This document shows, piece after piece, positions 52,585 through 61,900 of a stretch of DNA of 64,000 bases. The stretch's first letter is position 1, and the number at the start of each line of letters is the position of its first letter. The notes under the pieces were generated by a model that did no database searches, was not told the DNA's origin, and saw nothing but the letters and a program-made list of their open reading frames with translations. The stretch is taken from positions 1 to 64,000 of the forward strand of contig JAHBXW010000015.1 of the NCBI GenBank assembly GCA_019636235.1, given 5' to 3'. This stretch comes from Planctomyces sp. (GTDB taxonomy: Bacteria; Planctomycetota; Planctomycetia; Planctomycetales; Planctomycetaceae). A program made the translations under genes and the position numbers.

Positions 52585-53073
52585 GTGGCGCAGCCTTCGG
52601 GAGAAGGGACGGTCCGGCAGTCGCTGCTCGACCGGCTGATCGACGAGCGGGTCGACCCGACGCAATCATCGCGGCAGGCGCAGTCGGCGCGTGTGCTGCG
52701 GGAGTCGGTGCGCCGCGACCTCGAGGACCTGTTCAATTCCAAGCGTCAATGGCAGACGTGGCCGGACGCCTGGGAGGAATTGAACGAATCGCTGGTGAAC
52801 TACGGCCTGCCGGACTTTTCCGGCGTCGTGTACGCGGGTCCGCAATCGCAGGGCGCGCTGCAGCGGATCCTGGAGGAGACGATCGAACGGTTCGAGCCGC
52901 GGCTCAGCGACGTGCAGGTCGAGTTCCAGAAGCGTCGCCGCTCGCAGACCCGCAAGCTGATGTTCAAGGTCCGCGCGGTGCTGCGCATGGATCCCTGGAC
53001 GGAGCCGGTGGCGTTTGAATCGGACGTCGAACCGGGCTCGGGGGCCATTCGCATCCGGGAGACGCCGACATGA
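52585..53073 (+). CDS. tssE: T6SS baseplate protein TssE (gp25-like)
   Basis: The product is 162 aa from GTG 52585, 3 bases after tagJ. Typical elements are VRQSLLDRLID at the start, ESVRRDLEDLFNSKRQ, NYGLPDFSGVVYAG, ALQRILEETIERFEPRLSDV and VRAVLRMDPWTEPVAFESDV. TssE is the gp25-like lysozyme-fold baseplate wedge protein without lysozyme activity. Its stop overlaps the tssF start (ATGA at 53070-53073). Confidence 0.94.
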   Translation: MAQPSGEGTVRQSLLDRLIDERVDPTQSSRQAQSARVLRESVRRDLEDLFNSKRQWQTWPDAWEELNESLVNYGLPDFSGVVYAGPQSQGALQRILEETIERFEPRLSDVQVEFQKRRRSQTRKLMFKVRAVLRMDPWTEPVAFESDVEPGSGAIRIRETPT

Positions 53074-54923
53074 GCTCCGATCTCCTGCGTTACTACAACG
53101 AGGAGCTGCGGTTCTTGCGGCAGCAGGGGCGGGAGTTCGCCGAGCGGCATCCGCAGATCGCCGCGCGCCTGACCCTGGACGACGAGTCCTCGGACAGCGT
53201 CCGCGACCCGCACGTCGAGCGTCTGCTGCAGGGGGTCGCGTTTCTGAACGCGCGGACCCGGTTGAAGCTGGACGATGATTTTCCGGAGATCACCGAGGCG
53301 CTGTTGAATGTCGTGGCGCCGCACTATTCGAATCCGGCGCCGGCGATGGCGATCGCCGAGGCGCGGCTGGCGCCGGCGCAGGCGGGGATGACGCAGGGCC
53401 TGCATCTGCCGCGGGGCACGATTCTGGAGTCGGCGCCCCTGCCGGACGGCGAGCCGCTGCGGTTCCGGACGGCGTACGCGCTGTCGCTGTGGCCGGCGAC
53501 GGTCGCCGACGCCGCGCTCGAACATCGCCCGTTCGCCGCCCCGGAAACGCCCGCCGCCAGAAGCGCCCAGGCGGTGCTGCGCCTGCGGCTGCAGTCCTTC
53601 AAACCCGATCCCCCGCTGGGCGAGCAGGCAATCGCGCCATTGCGGCTGCATCTCAGCGGCCAGGCGCCCTTCATTTACGATCTGTACGAGCTGCTGTTGA
53701 CCGGCGTGACAGGCGTGTCGGTCGCGGCCCCGGGGGCGACTCAGGCGGTGCAACTGCCGGCCGCGTCGACCATTCGCCGGGTCGGCTTCGAGCCCGAGGA
53801 TGCGGCCATTCCGTCGTCGCCGCGGACGCTGCCGGGGCACACGCTGCTGTCGGAGTTCTTCATCTTCCCGCAGAAGTTCCTGTTCCTGGACCTGCACATT
53901 CCTCCGGAGGTGTGGTCGCGGCAGGGCGCGGAGGCGGAAATCCTGCTGTTCCTGGACCGGGAGGCGACGGAACTGGCGCCCAGCGTGTCGCGGACGACGT
54001 TCCGAATGGGCTGCACGCCGGTGGTGAATCTGTACTCGCAGACGGCCGAGCCGATCCGCGTGACGCGGATGCAATCGGACTACCGGATCGTGCCGGACGC
54101 GCGGCGGCCGGGCGTGCATGAAGTGTACAGCGTGGACCGGGTGACGGCCGTGGACTCCGCCGGCGCCTCCCGGGAGGTGCATCCGCTGTATTCCTTTCGA
54201 CGCGAGGACGCGACCGGAACCGGATGCTTCTGGATCGCGTCGCGGAGAACGCCGGCCGGAGCCCCGCGCGCCGAGGAGGGCAGCGACCTGCACCTTTCGC
54301 TGGCCGATCTGGACTTCCATCCCACGACCCCCGACGCCATCACCCTGAACGTCGAGACGACCTGCGTGACCCGCGATCCGCTGCGCCTGCGGGATTTCGA
54401 AGGCGGCCTGCCGCGGGTGCAGCCGGTGAAGCACGACCGCTCGCTGATGACGATGCAGTGCATCACGCGACCGACGTCCGTGCTGCGGCCGGCGCTGGGC
54501 CGGGGCACGCGCTGGCGGTTGCTGTCGCACCTGGCGGTGAACGGGTTGTCGCTGCAGGATTTCGAGGCCGGCGCGGACGGCCTGCGGGAGCTGCTGCGGT
54601 TGTACAACCTGCGGGACGACAAGCGGGCGTCAGAGATGATCGCGGGGATCGCCGGAGTGCGGTTCGAGCGGACGACGGGCCGCATCCGCGAAGTCATCGA
54701 TGGCCGCCGTCATGAGTTTCTGTGCCGCGGCCAGCACGTGACCGTGGACTTTGATGAGTCGCGTTACTCGGCGGGGGGGCTGTATCTGTTCGCCTCCGTC
54801 CTGGAGCGGTTTCTGGGGGCCTACTGTTCCTTGAATTCGTTTGTGCGGATGTCGGCGATTTCACGTCAACGGGGGATGATAGCGCAATGGCCGCGGCGGG
54901 CGGGCGATCAGGTCCTGCTGTAA
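53070..54923 (+). CDS. tssF: T6SS baseplate protein TssF (ImpG/VasA)
   Basis: The product is 617 aa, normal length. The N-terminus is canonical (SSDLLRYYNEELRFLRQQGR, EFAERHPQIAARLTLDD, DPHVERLLQGVAFLNARTRL, LLNVVAPHYSNPAPAM). Later parts include FRTAYALSLWP, EFFIFPQKFLFLDLHIP and a C-terminal RGQHVTVDFDESRYSAGGLY, LFASVLERFLGAYCSLNSFV. TssF forms the baseplate wedge with TssG, TssE and TssK. Its end overlaps tssG by 37 bases in a different frame. Confidence 0.95.
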   Translation: MSSDLLRYYNEELRFLRQQGREFAERHPQIAARLTLDDESSDSVRDPHVERLLQGVAFLNARTRLKLDDDFPEITEALLNVVAPHYSNPAPAMAIAEARLAPAQAGMTQGLHLPRGTILESAPLPDGEPLRFRTAYALSLWPATVADAALEHRPFAAPETPAARSAQAVLRLRLQSFKPDPPLGEQAIAPLRLHLSGQAPFIYDLYELLLTGVTGVSVAAPGATQAVQLPAASTIRRVGFEPEDAAIPSSPRTLPGHTLLSEFFIFPQKFLFLDLHIPPEVWSRQGAEAEILLFLDREATELAPSVSRTTFRMGCTPVVNLYSQTAEPIRVTRMQSDYRIVPDARRPGVHEVYSVDRVTAVDSAGASREVHPLYSFRREDATGTGCFWIASRRTPAGAPRAEEGSDLHLSLADLDFHPTTPDAITLNVETTCVTRDPLRLRDFEGGLPRVQPVKHDRSLMTMQCITRPTSVLRPALGRGTRWRLLSHLAVNGLSLQDFEAGADGLRELLRLYNLRDDKRASEMIAGIAGVRFERTTGRIREVIDGRRHEFLCRGQHVTVDFDESRYSAGGLYLFASVLERFLGAYCSLNSFVRMSAISRQRGMIAQWPRRAGDQVLL

Positions 54924-56077
54924 TCGATGTCCTGCGGGCGCAGCCCGAGCGGTTCGGCTTTTTTCAGGCCGTGCGGCTGCTGCTGCAGTCTGCGCGGGAT
55001 CGCGCGGGTGCATCGTCGGGGGACATCGGGACGACGGCGCCGCCGGAGCTTGAGCCGCTGAGGTTTTCGTCCGCGCTGTCGATGTCGTTTCCCGGGGCGG
55101 AAGTGGCGTCAATCGCCGAGTCGTCGGGCAGGGAAGGCGAGCCGCGTCTGGAAGTCCGGATGGCGTGTTTTGGCCTGGTCGGCGCGGCGGGCGTGCTGCC
55201 CAGCCATTACACGCGGCTGCTGATCGATCGCGTCCGGCGTGGGGACGAGGCGCTGCGGGATTTTCTGAATCTGCTGGACCACCGCGCGGCATCGTTCTAT
55301 TTCCGGTCCTGGGAAAAACTGCGGCTGACGGCGGCCTACGAGCGTGCCAACTCTGTGGAGACGGCCGCCGAGGACGTCGTCACGCAGGGGCTGTATGCGC
55401 TGCTCGGGCTGGGGACGAACGCGCTCAGTCCGACGGATCGACGGACGGGGACGCTGCGGGGTCGGATGAGCGTCCCGGACGAATCGCTGTTGTATTTCGT
55501 GGGACTGTTCGTTCACCGTCCGCGGAATGTGCGGTCGCTGCGGAACCTGCTGCGGGAGTTCATGGGGCTGGCGATCGACGTGGAGCAGTTCCGGGGTCAG
55601 TGGCTGCACCTGTCGCGGGAAGATCAGTCGCAGTTGCCGACGGCGACGTCGCCGCTGGGCGGGAACTGCGGTCTGGGGGACTCGGCGATGCTGGGCTCGC
55701 GGGTCTGGACGGGCGAATCGCGGTTTCGCATTCGACTGGGTCCGCTGACCTGGAAGGAATTTCAGGAACTGTTGCCGGGCGGCCGACGATTGCGGCAGTT
55801 GTCGGAACTGACCGCGCTGTACGCCGGAACCGAGTACGATTTCGACATTCAGCCGGTGCTGCGCGCCGCGGAGATTCCACAAACGGCGCTGGCAGGGACT
55901 GCGCGGCTGGGATGGAATACGTGGATGTTGAGCGGTCCGCGCGATCAGGACGGCGACGAGGCGGTGTTTCCCCCCGAGGGGCGGCTGGCGCCGCGCCCCC
56001 GAAACGAAGACAGCCCTGCAGGCGGCCAGCGGGCGGCGACGACGTCGACCGCGGCCACGGTTTCAATGCAGCCTTGA
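54887..56077 (+). CDS. tssG: T6SS baseplate protein TssG (ImpH/VasB)
   Basis: The product is 396 aa. It opens with VIDVLRAQPERFGFFQAVRL, the usual TssG start. Other conserved parts are EPLRFSSALSMSFPGAEV, MACFGLVGAAGVLPSHYTRL, LRDFLNLLDHRAASFYFRSW, LRNLLREFMGLAIDVEQFRG and LGPLTWKEFQELLPGGRRLR. The extra C-terminal ~45 residues are Pro/Ala-rich and low complexity. The 37-base overlap with tssF means the pair is translationally coupled, fitting the TssF-TssG complex. Confidence 0.94.
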   Translation: MAAAGGRSGPAVIDVLRAQPERFGFFQAVRLLLQSARDRAGASSGDIGTTAPPELEPLRFSSALSMSFPGAEVASIAESSGREGEPRLEVRMACFGLVGAAGVLPSHYTRLLIDRVRRGDEALRDFLNLLDHRAASFYFRSWEKLRLTAAYERANSVETAAEDVVTQGLYALLGLGTNALSPTDRRTGTLRGRMSVPDESLLYFVGLFVHRPRNVRSLRNLLREFMGLAIDVEQFRGQWLHLSREDQSQLPTATSPLGGNCGLGDSAMLGSRVWTGESRFRIRLGPLTWKEFQELLPGGRRLRQLSELTALYAGTEYDFDIQPVLRAAEIPQTALAGTARLGWNTWMLSGPRDQDGDEAVFPPEGRLAPRPRNEDSPAGGQRAATTSTAATVSMQP

Positions 56078-56089
56078 GGATCCCGGACG

Positions 56090-58759
56090 ATGTCACTGAA
56101 TCTGAAGCAGTTGATCGGCAAGCTCAACGACGACAGCCGGCGCTCCATGGAGGCGGCCGCCGGGCTGTGCCTGTCGCGGACGAACTACAACATCGAGATT
56201 GAGCACTGGCTGCTGAAACTGCTGGACCTGCCGCAGTCCGAGCTGATGTCGATCATCAAGACGTTCGGAATCTCGGTCGACCGGCTGACGGCCGACCTGA
56301 CGAAGTCGATCGACAAGTTGAAGACCGGCAACGCCCGGCCGCCGGCGCTCAGCAAGAATGTCGTGGACCTGATTCGCGAGGCCTGGCTGGGGTCGTCGAT
56401 CGAGTTTCTGGATCAGGTGATCCGGACCGGGCACCTGGTGTACGCGCTGGTCGCGGATGAGGGTCTGAACCGGCAGATCTCCAGCGTCACGGCGGAGTTC
56501 GACAAGGTGTCCGCCGAGGAACTGAAGAAGCAGTATCACGCGATCACGCACGACGCTTCCGAGGCAGGAGCGCCCGCGGCGGCTGCGGCGTCCGCGTCGG
56601 GCGCGGGAGCGACGGGAGGCGCGCCCGGTCCGCGCCCCGGGGGCGGACGCACGCCGTCGCTCGACCAGTACACGATCGATCTGACGGGCCGCGCGGCCGC
56701 CGGACAGATCGACCCGGTGCTGGGCCGCGACAGCGAAATCCGGCAGGTGATGGACATCCTCTGTCGTCGCCGGCAGAACAACCCGATTCTCACCGGCGAG
56801 CCGGGCGTCGGAAAAACGGCCATCGCCGAGGGGTTCGCGCTGCGGATCGCCGCCAGGGACGTCCCTCCTTCGCTGCAGAACGTTTCATTGCGCACGCTGG
56901 ATCTGGGCCTGCTGCAGGCGGGCGCGGGCATGAAGGGCGAGTTCGAGAACAGGCTGAAAGCCGTCATCGAGGAGGTCAAGGCGTCGCCGCAGCCCATCAT
57001 TCTGTTTATCGACGAGGCCCACACGCTGATCGGCGCGGGGGGCTCGGCGGGCCAGGGGGACGCGGCCAACCTGCTCAAGCCGGCGCTGGCCCGCGGGGAG
57101 TTGCGGACGATCGCCGCGACGACCTGGGCGGAATACAAGAAGTATTTCGAGCGGGACGCTGCGCTGGCCCGCCGATTCCAGGTCGTGAAAGTCGAGGAGC
57201 CGACGGAGGACTCCGCGGTGGCCATGATGCGGGGCCTGATCGGCACGCTGGAAAAGCATCATGGCGTCGAGATCCTGTCGGACGCCGTGGAAGACGCGGT
57301 GCGGCTGTCCAAGCGGTACATTTCCGGCCGGCTGCTGCCGGACAAGGCCGTCAGCCTGCTGGACACGACGGGCGCGCGGATCAACCTCGCGCTGAATTCC
57401 ACGCCGTCGGCGATCGAGGACTGCCAGCGGCAGCTCGAACAGAACGACGTCTCGCTGAAGATTCTCGAGCGCGAGGCCCGGACCGGCGCGGATCACACCG
57501 AACGGCTGGCCAAGCTCGCCGAGGATCGCACGGCCATCACCGCCCGGCTGACGCAGCTGCAGGAACAGCTCGACAAAGAGCGCGAACTCGTGGCGAAGAT
57601 TCGCGAGCTCCGCGCTCCGGCCGAGGAGAACGGCCAGCCGAATCAGGAGGGCGCCGCGGCCGTCGACCCCGCGAACCTCGGCGCGGAGCTGAAGAAGCTG
57701 GAGGCGGAGCTGCGGACGATTCAGGGCGAAACGCCGCTGATGCACCCCTACGTGGATTCCCAGGCGATCGCCGAGACGATCGAGAGCTGGACCGGCATTC
57801 CGGTGGGGCGGATGGTGGCGGACGAAGTCCAGACGGTGCTGCAGCTGCGGTCGCTGATGGAGGATTCGATCGTCGGCCAGTCGCATGCCCTGGAGCTGAT
57901 CTCGCAGAGCATCCGGACGTCGCGGGCGAAGCTGACCGATCCGCGGATGCCGATCGGCGTGTTTCTGCTGGTGGGGACTAGCGGCGTGGGAAAAACGGAG
58001 ACGGCCATCACGCTGGCGAACCTGCTGTACGGCGGCGAGCAGAACATGACCGTCATCAACATGTCGGAGTTCAAGGAGGAGCACAAAGTCTCGCTGCTGA
58101 TGGGTTCGCCTCCAGGCTACGTCGGTTATGGCGAGGGGGGCGTGCTGACGGAGGCCGTCCGCCGCAAGCCCTACAGCGTGGTCCTGCTGGATGAGATGGA
58201 GAAGGCGCATCCCGGCGTGCAGGACATCTTCTACCAGGTGTTCGACAAGGGGCAGATGAAGGACGGCGAGGGACGGGACATCGACTTCCGGAACACGATC
58301 ATCCTGATGACGTCCAACGCGGGCACCGACCTGATCAAGAGCCTGTGCGCCGATCCGGACACGATGCCGAACGTCGAGGGCTTCACTGAAGCGGTGTTTC
58401 CCGAGCTGCTCAAGACGTTCAAGCCGGCGTTTCTGGGGCGCTGCACGATCGTGCCGTATTACCCGCTGTCGGACGACGTGCTGAAGCGGATCATCCGCCT
58501 GAAGCTGGGGAAGATCGGTCAGCGGATTCGGGAGAACTATCGGGCAGCGGTGAGTTTCTCGGACGAGATGGTGGAGGCCATTGCCGCGCGGTGCACCGAG
58601 GTGGACACCGGCGCGCGAAACATCGACCACATTCTCCGCAGGACGCTGCTGCCGGAACTGTCGTCGGAGTTCCTGGCCCGGATGGGGGCGGGGGATCCGA
58701 TCTCGCAGGTGACGGTCTCGTCCGGGGCGGATGGGAAGTTTCTGTACACGATCGGGTGA
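56090..58759 (+). CDS. tssH: T6SS sheath-recycling AAA+ ATPase TssH (ClpV)
   Basis: The product is 889 aa. The ClpN domain (1-160) is followed by an Ala/Gly linker. AAA-1 has Walker A GEPGVGKT at 236-243 and Walker B ILFIDEAHTLIGAGG. A coiled-coil middle domain spans ~430-560. AAA-2 has GTSGVGKT at 629-636 and VVLLDEMEKAHPGVQDIFYQ. It lies in a T6SS operon and has the Ala/Gly-rich N-linker common in ClpV, which separates it from general ClpB. It extracts TssC from contracted sheaths. It starts 12 bases after tssG. Confidence 0.95.
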   Translation: MSLNLKQLIGKLNDDSRRSMEAAAGLCLSRTNYNIEIEHWLLKLLDLPQSELMSIIKTFGISVDRLTADLTKSIDKLKTGNARPPALSKNVVDLIREAWLGSSIEFLDQVIRTGHLVYALVADEGLNRQISSVTAEFDKVSAEELKKQYHAITHDASEAGAPAAAAASASGAGATGGAPGPRPGGGRTPSLDQYTIDLTGRAAAGQIDPVLGRDSEIRQVMDILCRRRQNNPILTGEPGVGKTAIAEGFALRIAARDVPPSLQNVSLRTLDLGLLQAGAGMKGEFENRLKAVIEEVKASPQPIILFIDEAHTLIGAGGSAGQGDAANLLKPALARGELRTIAATTWAEYKKYFERDAALARRFQVVKVEEPTEDSAVAMMRGLIGTLEKHHGVEILSDAVEDAVRLSKRYISGRLLPDKAVSLLDTTGARINLALNSTPSAIEDCQRQLEQNDVSLKILEREARTGADHTERLAKLAEDRTAITARLTQLQEQLDKERELVAKIRELRAPAEENGQPNQEGAAAVDPANLGAELKKLEAELRTIQGETPLMHPYVDSQAIAETIESWTGIPVGRMVADEVQTVLQLRSLMEDSIVGQSHALELISQSIRTSRAKLTDPRMPIGVFLLVGTSGVGKTETAITLANLLYGGEQNMTVINMSEFKEEHKVSLLMGSPPGYVGYGEGGVLTEAVRRKPYSVVLLDEMEKAHPGVQDIFYQVFDKGQMKDGEGRDIDFRNTIILMTSNAGTDLIKSLCADPDTMPNVEGFTEAVFPELLKTFKPAFLGRCTIVPYYPLSDDVLKRIIRLKLGKIGQRIRENYRAAVSFSDEMVEAIAARCTEVDTGARNIDHILRRTLLPELSSEFLARMGAGDPISQVTVSSGADGKFLYTIG

Positions 58760-58944
58760 TGGGACTCGCGACGCGTGGCCCGGCGGACGTCGCGCGAACG
58801 TCGTTCGACAAGGGTTTCCCGCCGGGAGTAGACTTCACTTCGAATTCCGCGCCGGCGGTCGCCGCGCTCGCCTTTCCCGCATCGGCGCGCGGCCGCGACC
58901 GGCCCCGGACTCGCTGATCGAGCCGCCGTTCCGAAGGGCTGACG

Positions 58945-61900
58945 ATGCCGTCCTGGCGAGATGGTCGGAAACCGCAGACTCCGCGCAGCACGGGCGGCGA
59001 TCCCGTACCTCCGCCCCGCGGCGCATCCGGCGCCTCGCGATCCGAGGCGGCCAAACCCAAAGGCTCCTGGCGCGGAGGCGGCGCGGACGCGGCCGCGGAA
59101 CCGGCTCAGAAATGGCGGCGGCAGGAGGCCAAAGCGGCGCCCGGACTGACGCGCGCCTTCTGGGTGCGGACCGGCGGCCTGCTGACGCTGGCGCTGGCGG
59201 CTTTCCTCATTTACACCGTGTTTCAACGCCCGCAGGCCACGCCCGTCTTCGCGCTGTCGATCCTGGACTACGACCAGACGCCGGAAGAACTCGCCTCGTC
59301 CCCCTGGCCGCCAAACGCCTGGGTCGCGGAGGACTTCACGCACCTCGCCGAGGTCAACACGGCCAACCTCAAGTTCCAGCCGGTCGCCGAGCATCGATTC
59401 CTGGCTCAGGACGCCGGCAACCAGGGACTGTTGAAGCGGCTGGAAGATCGCCTGAACTCGGGACGGCCGGGGCGTCCGGGCCGCGGCAAGCCCGAAGTGC
59501 TGCTGATTTACCTGAGCGCGCACACGGCCGAGAACTCCCGGGGCGAGCCCTGCCTGATCACCAGCGATGCCCATCCGCTGGACGATTCCACCTGGTTGAA
59601 GTTCGAGTCGGTGCTGGCGACGCTCCGCGGAACCCGTCCGGAGATCCAGAAGCTGGTGCTGTTCGACTGCGGGCGTCTGCACCATGACCCGACGATCGGC
59701 CTGACTTCGAACACGTTTGTGGAGCGGGCCGCGGCGCTTGTTGAAGAGAAGCATCTGGAGAAGCCGGAGGCGCTGGCCGTCCTGTTCTCCCACGCGCCCG
59801 GGCAGCAATCCTGGGGCGCGCCGGAACTGGGGGGCAGCGCGTTCGGCTTCTTTGTCGCCGAGGGACTGCGCGGACACGCGAACGACAACGGCGACAAGTG
59901 GGTGTCGCTCGACGAGCTGCACCGGTTCGTTCGCGCCCAGGTCAGCCACTGGTCCCGGAACCGCCGCGGCGAACGCGGCGAGCAGACTCCGATTCTCGCC
60001 CCGGCCGCGGCTCCGAAGCTCGATCTGGCCTACGCGCAGTCCGGCGCACTGCCGGAAATCGTGAATCGCCCGACGTCGAACCCGGACTTCCGCGAGCGGA
60101 TGGGGCGGCTGCAGGACGCCTGGAAGGCCTTCGACGAAGAACGCGGCTCGATCGCCGCGCCGGACCGCACGTCCGCGACAGCCCGCGGCGCCATCATCCG
60201 CAAGCTCTGCCAGTTGGAGCTTCGGAACCTCGCTGGCGGGCATTATCGGATCACTGACCCGCGGCAGGAGATCGAAGCCCTGCTGCGGCGACTGCGCGTC
60301 GAACCCGCACGTCCGGCCATACCGCCGACGAGTCTGCCGCAGCATCGCTGGGCGCGCCAGGAGCCGACCGACGCGGACCTGGCCGCGTGGACGGCCGCGA
60401 CGCAGGCCCCCCTGTCGCCGTCCGCCCTGGCGCCGTTGCTGGAGCCGGTCGCTGCGCCGATTTCGACGACGGAACTGGCGCTGGCGCGGATGATTGCGGA
60501 CGGGGCCGATCCGGAGACCCCGCCGGACCTTGTGCGCGCGGCGCTCCGCGCGCGGCAGGCCGCCGAAGACGCCGCCTGTCCGGCGCCGCCGGCCTCAAGT
60601 TTCCTTGATCTGCGGTTCCTGCCCTGGACCCGCGATGCGCTGACGCAACTCGACCGCCAGCGCCGCGCCTGCGACGACGACCTGTTCGCCAACCGCTGGG
60701 ACGGACTCGAAGGCCGATTCGATCAGCTCACGCGGGACTACGAGGCGCAGCGCGACCTGGCGCGGGACGTCGCTCGGGCCTACACGATTTCCGAGGAGGC
60801 GCTGGCCGAACTCATCGACAACGCGCGCTGGCCGCTGGGCCTTCCGCAGCTCCCCCAGAAGGACATCGAGGCGCGGCTTGAGGAACTGAACCGTTCGATC
60901 GAACGGCTGCAGTCGTTGTTGCAGAACCCCGCGTCGGACCCGGCGGCGTTAAGCGCGCTCGTCCGGGACGTGGAGCGGATGCGGGAAGCGCTGCGCGACG
61001 ATCGGGGCGACATCCGCAGCCGGCTGCAGCGGGAGCTGCGCGAGGCGAGCGTGGCAGTCGCGGAAGGCTCCCGCATGCGGAACGCACTGGCGGCGGTGTG
61101 CCTGCCCTCGCAGGCGCTCAGCCACGAAGACCGTCGGGCGTGCCGCGATTACATTTACGCCTACGCGTACGAGGCCCACGGGAACGTCGCCAAGGTCTCG
61201 ACCGTCGAGTTCGGCACTCTGGCTGAGGCGCCGACTTCGTCGGAGATTTCGTCGGCCGCGGAAAAGCTGGAGCGGCTCGAACTGGCGTGGCTGCGGCGGC
61301 TGCAGGCGGACCAGGACGACGGAGAAGCGGGCGGGGCGGCGCTGCGTTCGCAGCTGCGGGCGTTTGCAACACGCTACAACGCGCTGACTGGCGTCGTCAC
61401 GCGCGAGTCATCGGCGGGCAATCTGGAGACCGCGCTGCGCCTGGCGCAAGTCGCATCGGTGGGGCGGGACCTCAAACCGCTGCAGACCGATGAGGCCCGT
61501 GTCGTGCGAATGCTGCAGGAAGGCGAAGCGGGCGCCTATTTGAGCTGGCTGGTGCGGCGGACGGTCGAGGATTTCTGGGGTCCGCAGGAAGCGCCGTTTT
61601 TCGAACGGATCGCGCGACGGCAGTTGTCCGCATTCAACTCGCTGAATGCCCCGGCTGCACCGGAACTCGCGGCCGAGATCGACCGGGCCGTCGAGGCGGC
61701 GTCCGCAGGGACGGCCCGACTGGCGGCCAACGATCTGGCCTTCAACACCGATCCGAAATCTCCGCTGGATCCCGCGGCCGCCGCGGCGCTCCGCCTGACG
61801 CTCGGCGTCGATCCCCGCACCGACGACGATGGCGTCGTGCCGGCCGGCAGGCCGGCGGGAACGGGCGCGCTCTGGGTGGAAGGCCGACGGCCCGCCTCCG

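Noticed and set aside
56885-58630. 581-codon minus-strand open frame over clpV
   Set aside because: Shadow of tssH with Arg/His/Gln-rich sequence and no motifs.
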